A DNA stretch of 64,000 nt from Bacteroides zoogleoformans (GCF_002998435.1 NZ_CP027231.1:1343001-1407000), one strand, 5' to 3'. Shown: positions 1 through 9,728, counted from the first letter of the stretch. Notes: generated by a model from the sequence alone, not told the origin. A program made the numbers and translations.

Positions 1-876
1 AACGTAATGTTCCTCTCCTTGCTTATTGTGGAATTGATGCGCAGAGTTTTTCAGACAATGATAGAAACTGTCACGCGGAGTACGATCCTCCACCTCCGAA
101 TCAAAAATTCGCTTCAAGTTGCGGGGGGCAATCCCCGAGATACCGGCAGAAAAGACAACGCTATCTCCTTTTTTGATATCTATTTCGAAATAGCCGGGCA
201 CATAAAGGTCTTCGTAGAAATCATACCCGCGCTCTTGTTCCTTGGGATATTCAATGCCACGATACCAATCGGGCTGAAAGTGAAACTCATTTTTCTTATT
301 CAACTGCATGAAAAGTTCCGGATAACCGGAATACATGCAAGTCTTAATGCCATTCTCCACCGGCTGATAATTTCGACTTGCCTGCCCATTCTCGTGTGTG
401 TACTCGCGCACACTACGAAAAGCAAGAAAAGGCCGGAGCCTAAGCGTAGTTGCCGAGTGGGCGTCAACCAAGGTATAACGAATCAAAATCCGGTTTTCAT
501 GATGTACAAAAATCTTCTCCTTACGTAGAATCACACCGCCTACACGATAAGTAGTAGCCGGAATCTTTTCGCAATCGAATTCTCGAATATACTTATGCCC
601 GTTGGGACTGAAGTGATTTCCCTGATACTTATGCAACCCTAAATTGAACTCTGCTCCATGCTGGATTACAGTCTCATCCAGAGAAGACAGTAAGACATGG
701 TTTTCATCATCCAAATTAGGAACGGGTATCACCAAAAGCCCATGGTATTTGCGTGTATTACAATCCACGATTGTTGTACAATGATAAGCTCCGGATTTAT
801 TTGTCCGAAGAATCTCTCTTGGCAAAGATTCTTGCAAATTAATCATTAAAGTCTTATCAAATCGTAAATAACTCAT
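1..876 (-). CDS. Glycogen-debranching enzyme (amylo-alpha-1,6-glucosidase type), N-terminal part
   Basis: Reading the minus strand from an ATG at 876 gives 292 uninterrupted codons that run off the left edge, so only the N-terminal half is present. The protein opens MSYLRFDKTL and carries TRKYHGLLV at about residues 41-49, followed by a beta-rich region. This matches the N-terminal domain of bacterial GDE-type debranching enzymes, which precedes a GH133-like catalytic (alpha/alpha)6 barrel; that part would lie outside the window. The family removes alpha-1,6 branches from glycogen or maltodextrin in the cytoplasm. The gene diverges from the rhomboid gene across a 174-bp spacer. A possible -7 box (TATTTTTG on the minus strand, 942-949) lies upstream. 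The family assignment rests on remembered sequence similarity. Confidence 0.85.
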   Translation of the reverse strand, partial: MSYLRFDKTLMINLQESLPREILRTNKSGAYHCTTIVDCNTRKYHGLLVIPVPNLDDENHVLLSSLDETVIQHGAEFNLGLHKYQGNHFSPNGHKYIREFDCEKIPATTYRVGGVILRKEKIFVHHENRILIRYTLVDAHSATTLRLRPFLAFRSVREYTHENGQASRNYQPVENGIKTCMYSGYPELFMQLNKKNEFHFQPDWYRGIEYPKEQERGYDFYEDLYVPGYFEIDIKKGDSVVFSAGISGIAPRNLKRIFDSEVEDRTPRDSFYHCLKNSAHQFHNKQGEEHYV

Positions 877-1050
877 AGTTGTGCATTATTATTTAAAGGT
901 TAATTTTTCAGGTAACCAGACAACAATGTGTCTAACAGTTCCAAAAATACGAATTAAAGCTAATAGAGAAAATAAAAAGTAGTTTTTTTTTCGGCTTTCA
1001 GTCAAATATTCCGTAGTATTGTAGAAAAAAACAAATCAACCTGCTAAACG

Positions 1051-1692
1051 ATGAAAAATGAAATGCGCAAAATGGCATTGGCAGCCGCTATACCCTTATT
1101 TCTACTATTCATTCTATACATCCTGAAAGTCCTGGAGATAGGTATGAACTGGGACTTCACCCACCTGGGTGTATATCCAATGGAGAGACGCGGCGTGTTT
1201 GGAATTTTCGCATACCCTTTGGCACATAGCGGATTCAAGCACCTGATGGCCAATACAATACCATTATTCTTCCTAGCATGGTGCCTTTTCTATTTTTACC
1301 GGCACATAGCCTCCTACATCTTCTTTTCCATTTGGATAGGTTGCGGCATACTCACCTTTCTGATAGGTAAGCCGGGATGGCATATCGGTGCCAGCGGCAT
1401 CATCTACGGATTGGCTTTCTTCCTATTTTTAAGCGGTATACTGCGCCGTCACGTACCGCTCATTGCCATCTCCCTATTGGTCACATTCTTATATGGCGGT
1501 CTGGTGTGGAATATGTTCCCGCAGTTTGTCCGGACAAACATCTCTTGGGAAGGGCATATCAGCGGCGCCATAGCAGGCACATTATCCGCCATAGGGTTCA
1601 TGCACCGCGGACCGCAACGCCCCGAACCGTTTGCCGATGATGAAGAGGAAGAAGAAGAGATTAAGAAAGAAAAGAATACTGTTTCTGAGTAG
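1051..1692 (+). CDS. Rhomboid family intramembrane serine protease
   Basis: A 213-residue polytopic membrane protein with the rhomboid signature. It has an HxxxN pair (His64, Asn68) in the second hydrophobic segment, GASG with the nucleophile Ser115, and the catalytic His169 in WEGHISG. Rhomboids cleave transmembrane substrates within the bilayer; the substrate cannot be told from sequence. The C-terminal tail (about 195-213) is strongly acidic and then lysine-rich, and is probably cytoplasmic. A second in-frame Met at codon 5 could also start translation. It is a single gene between the divergent debranching enzyme and the separately promoted Crp/Fnr gene. All catalytic residues are present, so it is probably active. 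Confidence 0.88.
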   Translation: MKNEMRKMALAAAIPLFLLFILYILKVLEIGMNWDFTHLGVYPMERRGVFGIFAYPLAHSGFKHLMANTIPLFFLAWCLFYFYRHIASYIFFSIWIGCGILTFLIGKPGWHIGASGIIYGLAFFLFLSGILRRHVPLIAISLLVTFLYGGLVWNMFPQFVRTNISWEGHISGAIAGTLSAIGFMHRGPQRPEPFADDEEEEEEIKKEKNTVSE

Positions 1693-1737
1693 CACGTTTA
1701 AGAAATAATAAAAAAAATAAAAAGAGACACTTGGAGT

Positions 1738-1768
1738 TTAGTGCACACATTGATAATGCCTACTTTTG
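1738..1768 (+). promoter_or_regulatory. Promoter of the Crp/Fnr regulator
   Basis: TTAG at 1738-1741, a 19-nt spacer, then TACTTTTG at 1761-1768. This fits the Bacteroides -33/-7 pattern with a perfect -7 box. It lies 29 nt before the ATG at 1798. Confidence 0.6.
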
Positions 1769-1797
1769 TCACCAAACCAGAAGATTAAAGAACCATC

Positions 1798-2460
1798 ATG
1801 AATACAATGTTCGATACCATCTTGCAACTGCCGCTCTTTCAGGGCCTCGCTCAGGAAGATTTCACCAACATTCTGGAAAAGATAAAACTTAGCTTTACAA
1901 AACACAAAGCCGGTGAAGTCATTGTAAAAGCCGGTGACGTGTGCGGCAGACTCATATTCACCTTGAAAGGAGAAGTTGCTTCAACTACCCTATCCAAGGA
2001 TAACTCATATAGTTTCACAGAGTATTTCCAAGCCCCTTATCTTATAGAACCGCAATCACCATTCGGCATGAATACTGTTCATGTCTCAACGCTTACGGCC
2101 CGGACAGAAGTGCACACGGTAAGTGTAAGCAAGGACTTTGTCAGGACCGAACTCCTCAAATATGAGATATTCCGCCTGAATTACATAAACATCATCAGTA
2201 ATCGTACCCAGAACTTGAACAACCGCTTGTGGACTAAAAGTGCCCCAAGTCTTGAAGAGCATATCAAAAATTTTATTTTGTCACATATTGAGCGCCCGTC
2301 AGGCGAGAAAGCTTTAAAAATCAAGATGGAAGTTTTGGCTCAAGTGATGAACGACACTCGCCTGGGAGTATCTAAAGTGCTGAACAATATGCAGAAGAAA
2401 GGCTTGATTGAACTGCATAGAGGTGAAATCGTCATCCCTGATGCCGAAAAACTCTTATAA
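1798..2460 (+). CDS. Crp/Fnr family transcriptional regulator
   Basis: A 220-residue protein with an N-terminal cyclic-nucleotide-binding-type beta roll (about 10-115), a long linking helix (about 115-145) and a C-terminal winged helix-turn-helix (about 150-215). The recognition region is around LAQVMNDTRLGVSKVLNNMQ. No cysteine cluster of the Fnr iron-sulfur type is seen. Only one Cys lies in the sensor domain, and the usual cAMP-binding signature is not evident, so the ligand is unknown. Divergent Crp/Fnr proteins of this sort are frequent in Bacteroides. It has its own promoter and ends facing guaA, so no target can be inferred from operon context. Confidence 0.85.
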   Translation: MNTMFDTILQLPLFQGLAQEDFTNILEKIKLSFTKHKAGEVIVKAGDVCGRLIFTLKGEVASTTLSKDNSYSFTEYFQAPYLIEPQSPFGMNTVHVSTLTARTEVHTVSVSKDFVRTELLKYEIFRLNYINIISNRTQNLNNRLWTKSAPSLEEHIKNFILSHIERPSGEKALKIKMEVLAQVMNDTRLGVSKVLNNMQKKGLIELHRGEIVIPDAEKLL

Positions 2461-2480
2461 GCATGTATCATCAAACAAAA

Positions 2481-2522
2481 ATTCCACGGATAGTTTGTTC
2501 TTACTGCCTAAATCCGTGGAAT
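2481..2522. terminator. Convergent hairpin between the Crp/Fnr gene and guaA
   Basis: A perfect 10-bp inverted repeat (2481-2490 with 2513-2522) with a 22-nt loop sits between two convergent genes. A short A run precedes it, which is a weak T run for the minus strand. It probably serves as a bidirectional terminator, mainly for guaA. Confidence 0.5.
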
Positions 2523-2553
2523 CCATATCAATTTATACCTGAAAAAGAAAGCA

Positions 2554-4107
2554 TTATTCCCACTCTATGGTGCTGGGTGGTTTTGAGGAAATATCATAAG
2601 TCACACGATTCACTCCTCTCACCTTATTTATAATGTCATTGGACACCTTGCCCAAAAACTCATAAGGCAAATGCGCCCAATCGGCAGTCATGGCATCGGT
2701 AGAAGTAACGGCACGTAAAGCCACGGCACGCTCGTAAGTGCGTTCGTCGCCCATCACACCCACACTCTGCACGGGCAACAAGATAACACCCGCCTGCCAT
2801 ACCTGATGGTAGAGAGAAGTTTCGTTACCATCGACATCTTTCACTTTCCAGTTGCGCAAGCCCTGAATAAAAATATCATCGGCCTCCTGCAGTGTACGTA
2901 CCTTTTCGCGTGTAATGTCGCCCAGAATACGCACGGCCAGTCCCGGCCCGGGGAAAGGATGGCGGGTTATCAATTGTTCGGGCATACCCAATTCGCGCCC
3001 CACACGACGAACTTCATCCTTAAACAGCCACTGCAACGGTTCGCACAACCTAAGATTCATCTCCTCGGGCAAACCTCCTACATTATGATGGCTTTTGATT
3101 GTCTTACCTGTAATGTTCAGACTTTCGATACGGTCGGGATAAATAGTGCCTTGTGCCAACCAACGCGCATCGGTTATCTTATGCGCTTCCGCATCGAACA
3201 CTTCGATAAAGTCGCGACCGATAATCTTGCGTTTCGTTTCAGGGTCTGTAATGCCTTCCAAGTCTTTGAAAAACTTATCGGAAGCGTCCACTCCAACCAC
3301 GTTCAGTCCCAGGCACTCATAATCATGCATCACATTCTTGAACTCGTCTTTACGAAGCAAACCGTGATCCACAAATATACAGGTCAGGTTATTGCCTATG
3401 GCGCGATTCAGCAATACGGCAGCCACAGACGAATCCACACCACCGCTAAGTCCCAAGATAACACGGTCATTGCCAAGCAGTGCTTTCAGTTCTGCCACTG
3501 TAGTATCTACGAACGATGCGGCACTCCAGCTTTGGCTGCATCCGCAAATCTCCACCACGAAGTTGCGCAAAATCTGTGTACCGTCTTCCGAATGGAATAC
3601 TTCGGGATGAAACTGCACCCCCCATACATCTTCTCCCTGTATCTGATAGGCGGCAATCACCACTTTATCCGTAGAAGCTATCACCTTGAAATTATCAGGA
3701 ATGGCAGTAATCGTATCTCCATGACTCATCCAGATCTGCGTGTTCTTCTTCACCCTTTTGAACAAGGCATTTGCCGAATCGAACGAACTGAGATGCGCCC
3801 TCCCGTATTCGCGGGTTCCGGCAGGTTCCACCCTTCCGCCGTTGCTATAAGAGATGAACTGCGCACCGTAACAGATGCCCAAAATGGGGTACTTCCCGCG
3901 AATTCCACTCAAATCTACCTTGAAAGCGCTCTTATCATAAACGGAAAAGGGGCTACCCGAAAGGATAACTCCTTTTACACTCGCATCTCCGTATGGAAAT
4001 TTGTTGTAAGGTACAATTTCGCAATAGACATTCAGTTCGCGCAGACGGCGACCTATAAGCTGTGTGGTCTGCGAACCAAAATCAAGAATTAGAATTTTTT
4101 CTTGCAT
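2554..4107 (-). CDS. guaA: GMP synthase (glutamine-hydrolysing)
   Basis: A 517-residue two-domain enzyme that converts XMP to GMP using ATP and glutamine-derived ammonia. The N-terminal class I glutamine amidotransferase has nucleophile Cys79 in GICYGAQ and the His167/Glu169 pair in FHPEVF. The ATP-pyrophosphatase domain carries the PP-loop SGGVDSS at 221-227. The C-terminal dimerisation and XMP-binding domain ends in PPSTIEWE, the usual family terminus. Length is close to the normal 510-525. It is the last step of de novo guanine nucleotide synthesis in the cytosol. It is transcribed alone from the promoter at 4139-4169, and the ATG lies just after a T-rich leader. Confidence 0.97.
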   Translation of the reverse strand: MQEKILILDFGSQTTQLIGRRLRELNVYCEIVPYNKFPYGDASVKGVILSGSPFSVYDKSAFKVDLSGIRGKYPILGICYGAQFISYSNGGRVEPAGTREYGRAHLSSFDSANALFKRVKKNTQIWMSHGDTITAIPDNFKVIASTDKVVIAAYQIQGEDVWGVQFHPEVFHSEDGTQILRNFVVEICGCSQSWSAASFVDTTVAELKALLGNDRVILGLSGGVDSSVAAVLLNRAIGNNLTCIFVDHGLLRKDEFKNVMHDYECLGLNVVGVDASDKFFKDLEGITDPETKRKIIGRDFIEVFDAEAHKITDARWLAQGTIYPDRIESLNITGKTIKSHHNVGGLPEEMNLRLCEPLQWLFKDEVRRVGRELGMPEQLITRHPFPGPGLAVRILGDITREKVRTLQEADDIFIQGLRNWKVKDVDGNETSLYHQVWQAGVILLPVQSVGVMGDERTYERAVALRAVTSTDAMTADWAHLPYEFLGKVSNDIINKVRGVNRVTYDISSKPPSTIEWE

Positions 4108-4138
4108 ATCAAATCGTTATGTTTTTCTTTATGGGATG

Positions 4139-4169
4139 CAAAAGTAAGAAAAATCGGTTACCAAACAAT
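4139..4169 (-). promoter_or_regulatory. guaA promoter
   Basis: Read on the minus strand: ATTG (4169-4166), a 19-nt spacer, then TACTTTTG (4146-4139). It matches the Bacteroides -33/-7 pattern and lies about 32 nt before the guaA ATG. Confidence 0.65.
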
Positions 4170-4363
4170 ATAACATTCCCTTAAAAAAGATACGTTAAAG
4201 GAAATTTATCAAGACCCTGTTTTTAACTCGTTTAGAATGTCGTCCTTGCTTTAACCAAGAAAATACTTTCTTAAAGCGTTTGGAAAGAGGCCCAAGCATA
4301 ATTTAAAAGAATTGTCACGGCAAGACAAGTTCTTTCTTAGCACAAAATCACCATTTTTAGGTA

Positions 4364-4394
4364 TTGTAATTCAACGGATATATAACGAACTTTG
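4364..4394 (+). promoter_or_regulatory. Promoter of a small transcription unit
   Basis: TTG at 4364-4366, a 20-nt spacer, then GAACTTTG at 4387-4394. The -7 box matches TAnnTTTG at seven of eight positions when the two free bases are counted. It faces a strong terminator about 90 nt downstream. Confidence 0.4.
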
Positions 4395-4399
4395 TTATA

Positions 4400-4526
4400 A
4401 AATAAAAGAAAAAAAATGAAACAATTGAATCTTCCTATAGGCTCAATAAAGACAGGTCGAAACATGACAGCAATGTATTCCATGAAGCGAGCCGCCGGCA
4501 AAGGGCGGCTCGCTTTGTTTTTTTTG
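4400..4526 (+). ncRNA. Candidate small RNA between guaA and the export operon
   Basis: The 506-bp gap between guaA and the export operon holds a compact unit: a candidate promoter (4364-4394), about 90 nt of sequence, then a very stable hairpin with a long T run (4485-4526). The next operon has its own promoter after this terminator, so the unit looks independent and would give an RNA of roughly 125 nt. I do not recognise a known RNA family. The 5' end is estimated from the promoter. A 48-codon reading frame starts inside it but runs past the terminator, which argues for RNA rather than protein as the product. Confidence 0.45.
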
Positions 4527-4562
4527 AACGAAACGGAGCGGTGTTCTCTTTTGGACTGCTGA
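4416..4562 (+). CDS. Possible 48-residue small protein, overlapping a terminator
   Basis: An ATG at 4416, preceded by an A-rich leader typical of Bacteroides starts, opens a 48-codon frame beginning MKQLNLPIGSIK with a basic middle. It matches nothing I recognise. The hairpin terminator at 4485-4526 lies inside the frame, so most transcripts from the local promoter would end before the stop codon. The frame is therefore probably fortuitous, unless the hairpin acts as an attenuator and is sometimes read through. Confidence 0.2.
   Translation: MKQLNLPIGSIKTGRNMTAMYSMKRAAGKGRLALFFLNETERCSLLDC
4485..4526 (+). terminator. Strong rho-independent terminator
   Basis: A perfect 12-bp GC-rich stem (4485-4496 with 4504-4515), a 7-nt loop, then a T-rich tract from 4516. 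It ends the small unit upstream of the export operon. Confidence 0.8.
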
Positions 4563-4580
4563 CGCACTATTCTATTCTTG
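4550..4580 (+). promoter_or_regulatory. Promoter of the MMPL export operon
   Basis: TTTG at 4550-4553, exactly 19 nt, then TATTCTTG at 4573-4580 (one mismatch to TAnnTTTG). It lies downstream of the terminator at 4485-4526 and 33 nt before the ATG at 4614. Confidence 0.6.
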
Positions 4581-4613
4581 CATTTAACTGAAACAACTTA
4601 CAAATAACAAATA

Positions 4614-6995
4614 ATGAAAATAGAAAGAATCAACGAGTGGTTTGCCCTGCGAGGCAAATGGATGGTGCAAAAACGCCTGCAAGTATTAGGCGGCTTTATT
4701 CTTGTTTTTGTCATAGGCTTTATGGGGCTAAAATATTTCAAGATAACTGCCTCATGGGACGACTATTTCCTCGAAGACGATCCGATGCTTGTCAAGACAG
4801 ACGAATTCAAAGCCATATTCGGCAATGACAACTTTGCTGCTGTACTGACCCAATGCGATAATTCTTTTACGAAAGAAAACTTAGAGCTTATCCGCGAACT
4901 CACGAACGAGATGATGGACAGCCTTTCATACGCTGACAAAATCACGTCACTCACCGACATCGAGTTTATGGTGGGCAGTGAAGAAGGAATGACTATCGAA
5001 CAGATTGTGCCGGACATCATCCCCGATACCGCCTCTGGCTTGGAAGAAATACGCCGCAAAGCTTATCTGAAATCACACATTGCCAAGCGACTTGTATCCA
5101 AAGACGGTACTCTCTCGTGGATTATCCTCAAGCTGCGAACCTTTCCTGAAGATTCTGTCTGGAATAAAGGGAAGAAGCCGGTTTCTCCGGAAGTGCTTAC
5201 CGGCAACCAACTGGAACATATCATCACTAAAGACAAATACAAAAGTCTCCATCCCAAAGGTTCGGGTTTGCCCTACATCACAGCCATGAAGATGAAATGG
5301 ATAGACAAAGAAGTACCTCGGGTCATGGGCTTTGCCACTCTTGTTTCCATTTTGATTCTATTATTGGTAACACGCTCATTCAGGGGAGTTATAGTGCCGC
5401 TCATCACGGCTGTGAGTTCCATCATAATTGTGTATGGCATATTAGGATACATCGGTATGACAATAGACAGTGGCATGCTGATGATACCTATGCTGTTGGC
5501 GTTTGCAGTATCGATAGCCTACAACATACATATTTATTCTTATTTTAAACGGCAATTCCTCATGCACGGAGAGCGAAGACGAGCTGTAGAAGAAACCGTG
5601 GGCGAGATGGGCTGGCCGGTATTGTTCAGTGCGCTTACCACTTTTGCCGCTTTACTGTCATTTCTTGCCATACCGATGCAGCCCATGCGATTTGTCGGCA
5701 TCGCCACCTCTTCATGCGTGATGCTGGCGTTCTTTATCGCCATCACCTTGATGCCCGTGTCATTAAGTTTCGGCAAGAACGGCAAGCCACATCCCAAAGT
5801 ACAGGAAACAGGTGGACACCAGCTTGATTGCCTATTGGAACATTGGGGAGAAAGCGTACTTAGGCACAGCACGTTAATTCTATGGATTGCCGGATTATTT
5901 ACAGTAGTTTTCATCTACCAGTTCTCCAAAATAGAGACAGCTTTCGACGTGGAGCGCACCATGGGACGAAAGATAGCCTATGTAAACAACCTGTTGGACG
6001 TCGGCGAAAGCGAACTTGGTTCTGTCTACACCTATGATATAATGATAGATTTTCCTGAAGACGGATTAGCAAAATCTCCCGAAATGCTCGTACGATTAGA
6101 CTCCTTAGCACAAGAAGCCGATGGCTATAAACTGACCAAACGAACGACTACGGTGTTGAACATCCTCAAAGATCTGAATCAAACCTTGCATGATGGCGAT
6201 GCCACATACTATACCATTCCCCGGAACCCGGACGAGGTGGCCCAACTACTGCTTCTCTATGAAAATGCAGGCGGTAGCGAAGCGGAATACTGGATTGATT
6301 ACGACTACCGCCGTCTACGGCTGATGGTGGAGATGAACAACTACGATTCGGGGGAAACAAAACGAGAGTTGAACAATATTACAGCTTATGCCTCCAAACT
6401 TTTCCCTCAAGCCACTGTCACCGCCGTGGGAAGCATTCCTCAATTTACGGTGATGATGCAGTATGTGGCTCGCGGACAAATGATTTCATTCGCCATCGCA
6501 CTCCTTGTTATCGGAGTGCTGATGACTCTTGTCTTCGGCAGTGTGCGCATCGGACTTATCGGTTTGATACCCAATATTACTCCGGCTATGGTGGTTGGCG
6601 GCCTGATGGGTTGGCTGGGCTATCCGTTAGACATGATGACAGCCACCATCATGCCAATGATTTTGGGCTTAGCAGTGGATGACACCATCCACTTTATCAA
6701 CCACGGACATTTGGAGTTCGACCGCCAAGGCAATTACCGTGTAGCCATTCTGCGTTCATTCCGCACCATCGGAACACCTATCATTCTGACGAGTGTCGTA
6801 ATCTGCGCCAACTTCGCCATCTATACCACATCCGAAAGTCTATCCTTTATGCACATGGGTATGCTGTCCGTAGCCGGCATCATGTCGGCATTGCTTGCCG
6901 ACCTCTGTGCCACCCCCATATTATTCCAAAAGTTACGTCTGTTCGGTAAGGAAACCGATAAGGAAAACAGACAGCCGATGAATAAAGAAGATTAA
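4614..6995 (+). CDS. MMPL/RND superfamily envelope exporter permease
   Basis: A 793-residue inner-membrane protein with the duplicated RND/MMPL plan: one membrane segment (about 22-42), a periplasmic domain, a block of segments (about 235-390), a second single segment, a second periplasmic domain and a final block (about 640-780). In the second half GLAVDDTIH puts Asp689-Asp690 where RND pumps carry their proton-relay acids. The matching place in the first half reads [11 protein letters not shown] (Ser300-Ile301) and has no acids. This is the MMPL/HpnN/Patched-like group, which moves hydrophobic or lipid-like molecules, not the 1000-residue AcrB group. It is first in a three-gene operon with a LolA-like protein and an outer-membrane barrel, which suggests export to the outer membrane. 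The substrate is unknown. Confidence 0.85.
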   Translation: MKIERINEWFALRGKWMVQKRLQVLGGFILVFVIGFMGLKYFKITASWDDYFLEDDPMLVKTDEFKAIFGNDNFAAVLTQCDNSFTKENLELIRELTNEMMDSLSYADKITSLTDIEFMVGSEEGMTIEQIVPDIIPDTASGLEEIRRKAYLKSHIAKRLVSKDGTLSWIILKLRTFPEDSVWNKGKKPVSPEVLTGNQLEHIITKDKYKSLHPKGSGLPYITAMKMKWIDKEVPRVMGFATLVSILILLLVTRSFRGVIVPLITAVSSIIIVYGILGYIGMTIDSGMLMIPMLLAFAVSIAYNIHIYSYFKRQFLMHGERRRAVEETVGEMGWPVLFSALTTFAALLSFLAIPMQPMRFVGIATSSCVMLAFFIAITLMPVSLSFGKNGKPHPKVQETGGHQLDCLLEHWGESVLRHSTLILWIAGLFTVVFIYQFSKIETAFDVERTMGRKIAYVNNLLDVGESELGSVYTYDIMIDFPEDGLAKSPEMLVRLDSLAQEADGYKLTKRTTTVLNILKDLNQTLHDGDATYYTIPRNPDEVAQLLLLYENAGGSEAEYWIDYDYRRLRLMVEMNNYDSGETKRELNNITAYASKLFPQATVTAVGSIPQFTVMMQYVARGQMISFAIALLVIGVLMTLVFGSVRIGLIGLIPNITPAMVVGGLMGWLGYPLDMMTATIMPMILGLAVDDTIHFINHGHLEFDRQGNYRVAILRSFRTIGTPIILTSVVICANFAIYTTSESLSFMHMGMLSVAGIMSALLADLCATPILFQKLRLFGKETDKENRQPMNKED

Positions 6996-7012
6996 CAAAT
7001 AGACATAGAACA

Positions 7013-7795
7013 ATGAGAAGATTCATCTTAATGGCAGCTACGGCCGTCGTATTCACAGCCTCAGCAATAGCACAAACGGGTAGAGAAATCGCCCAAAAAG
7101 TAAAAGACCGCCCCGATGGATACACCCGTCAATCGGAACTGACGATGAAACTGGTCAACAAGCGCGGCGCGGTGCGTGAACGTAAACTCATCTCTTATTC
7201 CATTGATGTGGGCAAAGAGAAGAAAGACCGCAAAAGCATCATGTTTTTTCAATATCCCGGAGACGTAAAAGGTACGGGATTCCTCACGTGGGACTACGAT
7301 GACCCGAACAAGGATGACGACAAATGGCTCTATCTGCCCGCAATGAAGAAAACCCGTCGCATCAGCGGTTCGTCTGCCAAGCAAGATTATTTTATGGGCA
7401 GCGACTTTACCTATGACGACATGGGCAGCCGCAATGTGGATGAAGACACGCACAAACTATTGGGCGAAGAAACCATCGGCGGATACAAGTGCTGGAAGTT
7501 AGAGTCCACCCCTAAAGACAAACGAGATATTTATTCCAAGAAAACAGCCCTGATACGGCAAGACTGCCTGATACCAGTCAGGGTCGAGTTTTACGACAAA
7601 ATAGGTAAGTTGCACCGCCGTCTCGAAATATCGGACATTGCCAAGGTCGAAGGTTTCTGGACAGCCCGAAAAATGCACATGACCAATGTGCAGACGGAAC
7701 ATCAGACGATTCTTGAAATTAAGAATCCGAAATACAACATCCCTATAGAGGAAACCGGATTCAATGTTACCACTTTGGAGAAAGGCAGGTTCTGA
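7013..7795 (+). CDS. LolA-like outer-membrane lipoprotein-sorting family protein
   Basis: A 260-residue secreted protein. Residues 1-20 form a Sec signal peptide with a likely SAIAQ cleavage site. The rest is predominantly beta and follows the LolA_like fold (COG2834 type): a half barrel that shields an acyl chain during transfer across the periplasm. The N-terminal part has alternating basic strands, and [14 protein letters not shown] near residue 105 is typical of this subgroup, which often accompanies RND/MMPL permeases and outer-membrane DUF1302-like barrels. The gene starts 17 nt after the permease stop and its stop overlaps the next ATG by one base, so the three are almost certainly co-translated. 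A role as periplasmic carrier is inference from family and context. Confidence 0.82.
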   Translation: MRRFILMAATAVVFTASAIAQTGREIAQKVKDRPDGYTRQSELTMKLVNKRGAVRERKLISYSIDVGKEKKDRKSIMFFQYPGDVKGTGFLTWDYDDPNKDDDKWLYLPAMKKTRRISGSSAKQDYFMGSDFTYDDMGSRNVDEDTHKLLGEETIGGYKCWKLESTPKDKRDIYSKKTALIRQDCLIPVRVEFYDKIGKLHRRLEISDIAKVEGFWTARKMHMTNVQTEHQTILEIKNPKYNIPIEETGFNVTTLEKGRF

Positions 7796-9057
7796 TGGCA
7801 AGCGTAAGTAATTTCCCGGCAAGATTTCTCCTATCGATTTTTCTGCTCTTTTCTTTACATGCCCCCACATGTGGGCAAAAGGCAGAAGAATCGACGTGGC
7901 AGATTAAAGGCTTTGTCGATACCTATCACGCCATTCGTACCGAAAAGCCAAACGATTTTATGTCTTCGCGCACCCGGATAAGGGGTGAGATAGGCAAAAA
8001 CTTTGGCAGCTCATCACTCTTTGTCTCGTTCAATGCCACCCACAATGCTTTATTAAAAGATCGCACAGGCTTTGAATTGCGAGAAGCGTATCTCGACCAT
8101 CGGGAAGAGCATTGGGGATTCCGCCTTGGAAGGCAACTTGTCATCTGGGGAGCGGCAGACGGCGTGCGCATTACTGACCTGGTTTCACCCATGGATATGA
8201 CCGAATTTCTAGCACAAGAATACGATGACATCCGTATGTCAGTCAATGCCTTACGTTTCTTCGTCTTTAATGACAAAATGAAATTCGAGCTGCTTGCCGT
8301 ACCCACTCTCGAAGGGTATAAACTGCCCACCGACGACACCAACCCCTGGAGCGTGCTTCCCGAAACATCTCCTCTACCTCCTGTATGGAGCGAGGAAGGA
8401 AGTCATCCCAAGTTCCGACTCTCTAACATGGAATACGGTGGCAGGCTCTGTTTCACCCTACCGGGAGTAGACTTCTCTCTTGCCGCACTGCACACGTGGA
8501 ACAAGATGCCCGTCATCACATGCCAACCATCAGCCACCCACCTCATAATGTCTCCGCGCTACTATCGCATGGGATTCTTCGGAGGCGATGTGTCGAAGCC
8601 GCTGGGACAGTTCGTGCTGCGTGGCGAAGCAGCCTTCAATGTAGGGAAGCACTTCAGCTACAAGCCTACGAACAATGCCACAACGCAAAAAGGATTTAAC
8701 ACATTGAATTATCTCGTGGGGATGGACTGGTATGGTCCTCATGAATGGATGGTGACGGCACAATTTTCTTCCGAAAGTATTTTCAGATACAAAAGCCATA
8801 TTGCACAGCCTCAGCATAGCACACTCCTCACACTCAACGTGTCAAAAAAGTTATTGGGAAGCACGTTGTGGCTCTCCGACTTCACCTACTTCGATATGAA
8901 CCATAAGGGATGGTTCAGTCGCTTTGCCGCCGAATATGCGCTGAATGATTACATTCTTCTCTCGGCAGGCTGCGACCTGTTCGAAGGCAACGAAGGAATG
9001 TTTGGCTCATACAAACACAATTCAGAAATATGGGCAAAGGCAAAATACAACTTTTAA
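7795..9057 (+). CDS. Outer-membrane beta-barrel protein of the MMPL export operon (DUF1302-like)
   Basis: A 420-residue protein with an N-terminal signal sequence (about 1-27), many short amphipathic strands with aromatic belts, and a C-terminal ...KAKYNF ending in Phe, as expected for a BamA-assembled barrel. The gene order permease, LolA-like, barrel parallels DUF1302/DUF1329/RND clusters in Proteobacteria, so I call it DUF1302-like with reservation. The ATG overlaps the preceding stop by one base (TGATG). It may be the outer-membrane acceptor or pore for the substrate moved by the other two. No lipobox or plug domain is visible, so it is neither a SusC-type nor a TolC-type protein. Confidence 0.7.
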   Translation: MASVSNFPARFLLSIFLLFSLHAPTCGQKAEESTWQIKGFVDTYHAIRTEKPNDFMSSRTRIRGEIGKNFGSSSLFVSFNATHNALLKDRTGFELREAYLDHREEHWGFRLGRQLVIWGAADGVRITDLVSPMDMTEFLAQEYDDIRMSVNALRFFVFNDKMKFELLAVPTLEGYKLPTDDTNPWSVLPETSPLPPVWSEEGSHPKFRLSNMEYGGRLCFTLPGVDFSLAALHTWNKMPVITCQPSATHLIMSPRYYRMGFFGGDVSKPLGQFVLRGEAAFNVGKHFSYKPTNNATTQKGFNTLNYLVGMDWYGPHEWMVTAQFSSESIFRYKSHIAQPQHSTLLTLNVSKKLLGSTLWLSDFTYFDMNHKGWFSRFAAEYALNDYILLSAGCDLFEGNEGMFGSYKHNSEIWAKAKYNF

Positions 9058-9296
9058 TGAATGACTCAACAAACTCCACCCTGCCCAACGCGCTACGCAG
9101 AGGTTCGTTATCCCGCACAGTCTTTCGGAATAGCTTAAGATACTGCTTGTATCACACTGATAATCAGTAATATATTTTTAGTAAAAATTTCCTCGACGTT
9201 TTTTATGGCTCATCCCCTACATATAAAATTCCTTGCACGGAAGTATAAATAAAGTTGCCGACTCCGGCAGAAAAGACCGCCATACAGGTGGGATAC

Positions 9297-9728
9297 TTAT
9301 TTTTTATCCTTCAGCAAGTCACGAATCTCCGCCAGCAACACTTCTTCTTTAGACGGTGCAGTCGGAGCGGCCGGAACGTCTTCTTTCTTCTTTTTTTCTG
9401 TCAACTTGCCAATCAATTTTATAAACAAGAAGATAGAGAAAGCAATAATCAGAAAGTCGAAGGTCACCTGCAAAAAGTTGCCATAATTCAGAGTCACTGC
9501 AGCAACTTCTTCTCCATTCACCATCTCGGCAGGTTTCATCACCCACTTCAAATCGGTAAAATTAACACCACCTACCAGTAAGCCGATAGGAGGCATAATC
9601 ACATCGGCCACTATAGAAGAAACAATCTTCCCGAATGCCCCACCAATAATTACACCGACAGCCATGTCTATTACATTCCCCTTCATGGCAAAGGCCTTAA
9701 AATCTTGCAAAAATGAACTTTTTCCCAT
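9297..9728 (-). CDS. mscL: Large-conductance mechanosensitive channel
   Basis: A 143-residue channel subunit. The amphipathic N-terminus and first membrane helix contain [20 protein letters not shown] and the pore-lining [19 protein letters not shown] stretch (about 18-48), the hallmark of MscL. The second membrane helix lies at about 88-108 and a charged cytoplasmic helix forms the C-terminus. It opens on hypo-osmotic shock to release solutes. It is a lone gene diverging from gapA. A small hairpin with 5-bp arms (9256-9269) followed by weak T's lies downstream and could end transcription. Length is normal for the family. Confidence 0.95.
   Translation of the reverse strand: MGKSSFLQDFKAFAMKGNVIDMAVGVIIGGAFGKIVSSIVADVIMPPIGLLVGGVNFTDLKWVMKPAEMVNGEEVAAVTLNYGNFLQVTFDFLIIAFSIFLFIKLIGKLTEKKKKEDVPAAPTAPSKEEVLLAEIRDLLKDKK

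Noticed and set aside
2806..4092. A 428-codon open frame on the plus strand
   Set aside because: It is antisense to guaA over nearly its full length, has no recognisable domain and follows guaA codon structure. guaA has complete motifs on the other strand.
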